Positions 59,343 through 64,000 of a stretch of 64,000 nucleotides of DNA are shown piece by piece. The DNA is from Streblospio benedicti (Eukaryota > Annelida > Polychaeta > Spionida > Spionidae), in assembly GCA_019095985.1 (NCBI GenBank), contig CM032667.1, forward strand, positions 1,510,961-1,574,960, given 5' to 3'. The notes beneath the pieces are model-generated. The model saw only the letters and a program-made list of their open reading frames with translations, was not told the DNA's origin and searched no databases. A program made the position numbers and the translations under genes. Position 1 is the stretch's first letter. The number at the start of each line of letters is the position of its first letter.

Positions 59343-61262
59343 CATCATGGATGTTATTATTGTACTAAAAGTTGTTGCCTCTTGTTTCCTTGTGAAAACA
59401 TACGGTATGGGGTGTCTTGTTCAAAGCCCTATACGTATGGAATTTGAACAATGTGTATGCCTGGATATCACTTGACTTTCCTGACCCTGGAAGTATCATG
59501 CGCAAATGAATCTAAATACGGTTTAAGACAATTGTGTGTACACTATATATCTATATGCCTAATACAAATCTCAAATATGTGTACTTATCAACATTTGTTA
59601 CACCTTTCAGTCTAATTTGCTATGTTCCACGATAAACATTTTTTTTGTTCAAATATAATAACCACGAGATTTTTATATACAAGTAAAAAGCAATTCAATT
59701 TTGCTTATAAATGGAATATTAGTATTCTCACAACGCAAATTCATTAGAAAAAGAAGATAGAAGGCTCTATATTAACCTTCAAACAATGTTGGTTGAGTTT
59801 GTTTTATAACAAAAAGTGGTCTCAATCGAGTCAAAACAGACCATTTGTTTATTGAGGTGAATATCATGCTGGTATGTCCTTGGATTTTTGAGATCAACCA
59901 CAATGACCACAAGAAAAGAAATGGCGACGGAAACGAACCATTGAAGATGTTTAGCTTCCAAAAAGCCACCAATTCACTATTTACGTCATCTGTTGGATTT
60001 GACGTCACACCAAGCCTTATCGTATTTTACATAAAATAAAATTAACGCTATCGAAGTTTAATATCAAAGGGCATTTATGTGGGTGTGGTGGATATTTTTG
60101 TGCTTCTGTGGCCGAGTGGATAGGGAGTTGGACTTGTGACCAGAAGGTAGTGTAAAATGTAAAGTCGTGAAAGCAAGATACTTGAATCACGACTATAAAC
60201 AATCACATTTACATTTACATTTATATCTTACAGTTTACAATTATCTGGGTCCAGCAACATATTGAGGGTCCTAAAAGACTCCTAAATGGGGTCCGAGAGT
60301 AGTTATGGTGTCCCTGCGTCCATTCTAAGACATTCCAAAACGTTCCTAGGTCACTTTTCAATATGATGTCACTATGGACGAAATGTGCACGTGTCTCGTA
60401 TCCATAGGAAGGATTATCAAGATGTCATTTTATGTGAAAAAAGTGGCTAAAAACGGTCTTGTCACCGTATCATTTTAACCCATGTAGGGCCCTATATCGT
60501 GATCACTGACTTCCACCATTCGTAGGGGGGCCTCCTTGAGTTTTGTCTTTATTTTTACCCGTTATCGCTTGAACATTGCAATTTGTTATCACTCATCAAA
60601 CATGCCACATACTTGCCATTCCAAGGTCTGTAAACACACCTGAGTCAGCCAAAAATACATCTTAATGTAAACAATTCATCCCCGAAATAGAACTAGAGGG
60701 CAACCTGTAAGAATGACCGAACATGTTTTAAAATTATCCATGACATCGACAATGTTTATTTTCAAATACTTTCTAAACATCACTGAAATTGCAATCACAA
60801 ACAGTGAACATCCAGTAAATGACTATCTATACAAGCAGATGAGCTCTATAACATGTTGCCCTCTGTCTTCCTGTATGGTGCGGGGGCGGCCTGTGCTGAT
60901 AGACACACGGTGCAGAAGAATGGCTTCAATCTGTGCAGAGGAAACGTCTTGGATGTACTACATGGTTCAAGGAACGCATCGCCGAGCTGTTGACTGATAA
61001 ACACCACAGTTTGGATGGTTACCTGCAATCATACGTGGGTGCAACGGTGCAGTGTGAGGACTAGAACGTACTGCACATCGTACGGGTTACAGGGTTTGGG
61101 AGAGAGGTTGTGTGGGTCATTCATCGAATAGACTCAAAGCTACTGTGACGAATCCCTTGTAAGGTCTGTGCAAGCGGTACTATCCCTAATTAGTACATTA
61201 GCGGTCCGTTGGGGCCACAGGGATATACTTTTTATGATATCTTTTTATTTGTTTGGAATTTG
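59343..61262. other. Downstream of the kinase-like gene; no confident gene
   Basis: A tRNA-like head CTGTGGCCGAGTGGATAGGG at 60105-60124 (leucine/serine tRNA-type A box) has no matching 3' half and is probably a SINE remnant. A stretch at 60880-61063 has open frames (for example WFKERIAELLTDKHHSLDGY) with a coding look, but no start, splice partner or family could be supported. Confidence 0.35.
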
Positions 61263-61555
61263 TTCTTTCCTTTTTAAGTAGTTGCCACCATATATCTTGC
61301 CTTTATCGGGATTGACGATTATTTGATTTGGTTAACTACTAGGACGTATATAAAAATATTTTATTGGGATCCACATGGACCCCACATCCGTTGAGAACAG
61401 AAAATGCAGGGTGCGCTAAAAATATTTGGTAGAAGTCCTTTTATGAAGTTTTCAGCTCATATCTTGCCATTATCAAGGGTGAAATTTATTTTATTTGGTT
61501 AAGCATAAGGAAAAATAGGAAAGCAATTTTATTGGGGTCCGCATGGACCCAAGAC
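61263..61555 (+). repeat. Imperfect tandem pair with palindromic GGTCC words
   Basis: 61263-61393 and 61426-61555 share CATAT(A)TCTTGCC, TTTATTTGGTTAA-like words and end in TTTTATTGGGATCCACATGG against TTTTATTGGGGTCCGCATGG. The ends GGGATCCACATGGACCCC and GGGGTCCGCATGGACCC are nearly self-complementary. A related GGGATCCAATTGGACAC is found at 61729. Confidence 0.8.
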
Positions 61556-63581
61556 AAAATTAGTACAGATCACAGAGGGCTATTCGATAAATTGATCTAT
61601 TGAAATAAGCATGTAATAAAAATGTAACTTTTTACTTGCTATTATTATCTAACACAGTCATAATAATTATATGAATGTATTTGTAACACAGAAAGATCAT
61701 GAATTGAAAAGAAAATTACATGAAATGATTGGGATCCAATTGGACACCTTTTGTACTGATTAAGGTGTTTTGGTTAATGTACTGGTGAGGGCTATAATCG
61801 CGTCGCTTTAGCTGACATGAAAGCCTTGTGATCGTTGCGTTGCTTCAGCTGCTGAAGCCAAGTCCTTTGTTTGGTTCGTTTGTATATAACAAACTATGTA
61901 CATATGTCTTGGAATAATCTAGAGGGTATATTAATGAACCGATTTTGTTCAAACCTTATACAACCAAATTGTAAGACGTGACACCAAAGTGATTTAATTT
62001 TGGGCACTTAAATGAAATTAAAATTCAATTGAAGTGTGCTTTCTGCACGATCATTTTGGGTTCATTTTCAACATTGTCTGCAATAGCTTTGATAATTCTT
62101 GAAAGAAAGAGTTCAAACTTGATACAATGCTTACATACCAAGTGAGCATCGTCTTCAAATTTGGGACTTTGTCAATTGCTATTTGCTTACCATAACGCCA
62201 TTTTAAGTCAATATTTTAGTTGATTCCCACATTGTTTCAATACCATTTGAATCTCGACCATCAAATTTGTTATAATGATTATGTAAGATCAAAAGGGTTC
62301 AGAGAGCACATTATCCCTTGAATAAGGCTGATATTAGGCAATATATATTTTCTTTTAATTGCCCCGTTTAGAAAGCACTTGCAATCCAATATCACACTAG
62401 TATGCCTGCTATGCTTCATGACATCTGTTGTAAATGCATTCAAACAAAAAGATTGAGTTATTTTTTTAATGAGGGTCGTTTGTATCTATATATACACGAT
62501 AAGCAACAGGTATATCAGAAGAAAAAATCAAATGTACTCCTCACATTTGTGAAACCATTCACTTCCCTAACAGCCCACGTCCTAAATTGCCGAAAGATTC
62601 AACTTTGTGACAATGTAATAAGTTGTTTCCCGCTGTAATCCTTTCATTACAAAGTAATCATGACTGGAATATAATGTAAATATCTTACTTGCCCACGAGT
62701 CAAGGTTGTTCTAGCGACACTGAGCTATCGGAGCGCTTTTGATCCAGTTACAATGTTCTACATGCTCTACATGTATGCAATGTGGCTGACTTGACACACG
62801 TTATTATAGAACTGTACAATTAATGTACCACTCAAAATGCAATTATTATACAGACACGATTATACGCACATTATGCCGAGATTTTCTAATCAAGAGTAAC
62901 GTTAGATGGCTCTTTCAACATGTCAATCTGTCAAATGCACCAACTTTCTTTACCACGCCACACGATGCTAAAAATAATTAAACAAAAGGCAGTGTGCGAA
63001 ATTCCTGTTTACATTTGGAATAACATATATTTCTTAGAATGATTGAAAAGGACAATGACATAGTGGAGGACTAACCTATTAAACTATTTATGCGTTATGG
63101 GGCCGTTTAAACCACAGGATCAATTCACGTGACTGAGTTTTCTTAAAGAGTCGTCCATACCTTTGACAAATTGACTCCAAATGCTGTATTCGTGGAAAGG
63201 AAGCAACCTCCCCTACTGAGTTTGAGTTGTTATGGGCATGTTTTTGCAAAGTGTACACACCAACACACCTAACTGATCACATCACTAGGCTACGGGTTGT
63301 TTTGCTTCAAAATCCAACGATATAATTAAAACAACAGTTCTTCTGTGGTATATCAAACGCAACCCATGCACACGGAATCGTACCAAACCTTTTCAACTGT
63401 GAATGAGCCTATTATCCAGCTCATGTCCCTTCAGCAAGTGAACTAGATTATGAACCATGGGTACTACCCTCTATGTGATCATGGTATTATCAATTGTATG
63501 CTATTTTGAAAAAAAAAACAAAAACAAAAAACAACAACACAACAGTGATGGCAGTGGTAGGTTATAACTGCGTTTGTCAGT
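61556..63581. other. Intergenic; nothing recognised
   Basis: AT-rich, with no coding frame, RNA gene or named repeat that I can support on either strand. Confidence 0.4.
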
Positions 63582-63660
63582 GGCAGATCAGGATTTTCTG
63601 TAAGGTGCGTGTTTGGGTGTGTGTGTGTGGGGTGGGGGGGGGGGGGGGGGGGGGGGTATT
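63582..63660 (+). mobile_element. GGCAGATC-ended MITE, partial copy 3, with long poly-G
   Basis: GGCAGATCAGGATTTTCTGT resembles the left end of copies 1 and 2, and is followed by a GT-rich stretch and a run of more than 20 G (about 63633-63657). The right end is not recognisable. The G-run could form a G-quadruplex. Confidence 0.55.
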
Positions 63661-64000
63661 TGGGGATGGTGTTTGTGACCTCCAAGCGACAGTGCGCGAC
63701 CACTCCCACCACATCTCGCGTGGTCAAAATTATGAACATAAACGTTGACGGAACGACAACCAGTGCCCTCGTCACCAGGTTTCTTTGCAGTGGAATAGGC
63801 GAAACACGTAACATCAACTACTCGTGGAGTTACATGCATGGACATCTGTCTGTTTCATTAGACAAACGATAAGTTTAAATGGTGGCCGCATTAGAGGGTT
63901 GTCATAGATTCATTGAACACGCCCCATTGCGTCTGCTCTTACAGTGTAAACCCTCGTTTTTGGCTTTGTACAGTTATATGAGCCTTTGAATGAATTAACG
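63661..64000. other. Window end; nothing recognised
   Basis: No supported feature. Open frames here have no family resemblance and no splice context. Confidence 0.4.

Noticed and set aside
60105-60160. Possible tRNA gene (GTGGCCGAGTGGATAGGG)
   Set aside because: Only the 5' half with an A box is present; no anticodon arm and no B box in the right place, so it is probably a SINE head.
60713-60997. 94-codon frame at 60713-60997 (+)
   Set aside because: No recognised domain, no splice partners and low-complexity start; nearby alternative frames look no worse.
1-64000. CRISPR arrays, operons, bacterial-type islands
   Set aside because: All supported genes are intron-bearing animal genes; the repeats are transposons or microsatellites and none has the regular repeat-spacer form of CRISPR.

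Overview
This is a window of an animal nuclear genome. All genes are split by GT-AG introns, the intergenic DNA is AT-rich by eye, and there are three runs of exactly 100 N (896-995, 42664-42763, 52906-53005). The gene set (RB1, tensin, SPO16, nose-resistant-to-fluoxetine family, IAH1-type esterase, choline/ethanolamine kinase family), the many small MITEs, tRNA-derived SINEs, LINE and Penelope-like tails and the frequent TACATGTA words suggest a marine invertebrate such as a mollusc, hemichordate or other spiralian/deuterostome. I cannot fix the phylum from the sequence alone.

Layout. 1-4.4 kb: a ~0.9 kb segment present twice beside an N gap, then the first two exons (minus strand) of a membrane-anchored GDSL/IAH1-like esterase, with a Harbinger-like MITE inserted at its start codon. 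6.8-19.8 kb: a complete RB1 gene on the minus strand. I rebuilt 25 coding exons giving 904 codons in one consistent frame. Its introns carry nested hAT-like elements, a Penelope-like fragment, a LINE tail and a SINE. 22.3-24.1 kb: a five-exon, 280-residue multi-pass membrane protein that I do not recognise. 27.3-28.6 kb: the 3' exons of a single-pass membrane protein. 29.7-34.2 kb: SPO16 (meiotic crossover factor), plus strand. 39.8-42.7 kb: the C-terminal half of a tensin (Gln-rich repeats, SH2, PTB), minus strand. 43.4-45.7 kb: the secreted N-terminal domain of an NRF-6-like acyltransferase, minus strand. 47.6-48.7 kb: a two-exon, 181-residue protein with three K-P-P-K-G-G-W repeats, which I do not recognise. 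55.3-59.3 kb: a choline/ethanolamine-kinase-like gene, plus strand, lacking its first exon(s). 59.4-64 kb: no confident gene.

The genes are unrelated housekeeping and developmental genes and there is no sign of an operon or joint system. The points most worth a second look are the two unrecognised proteins (22.3 and 47.6 kb), the MITE that landed in a start codon whose target-site duplication restored it, the N gap at 42.7 kb at which both the tensin and the NRF gene are cut off (possible scaffold misjoin), and the two other gaps, each of which sits beside a duplicated segment.
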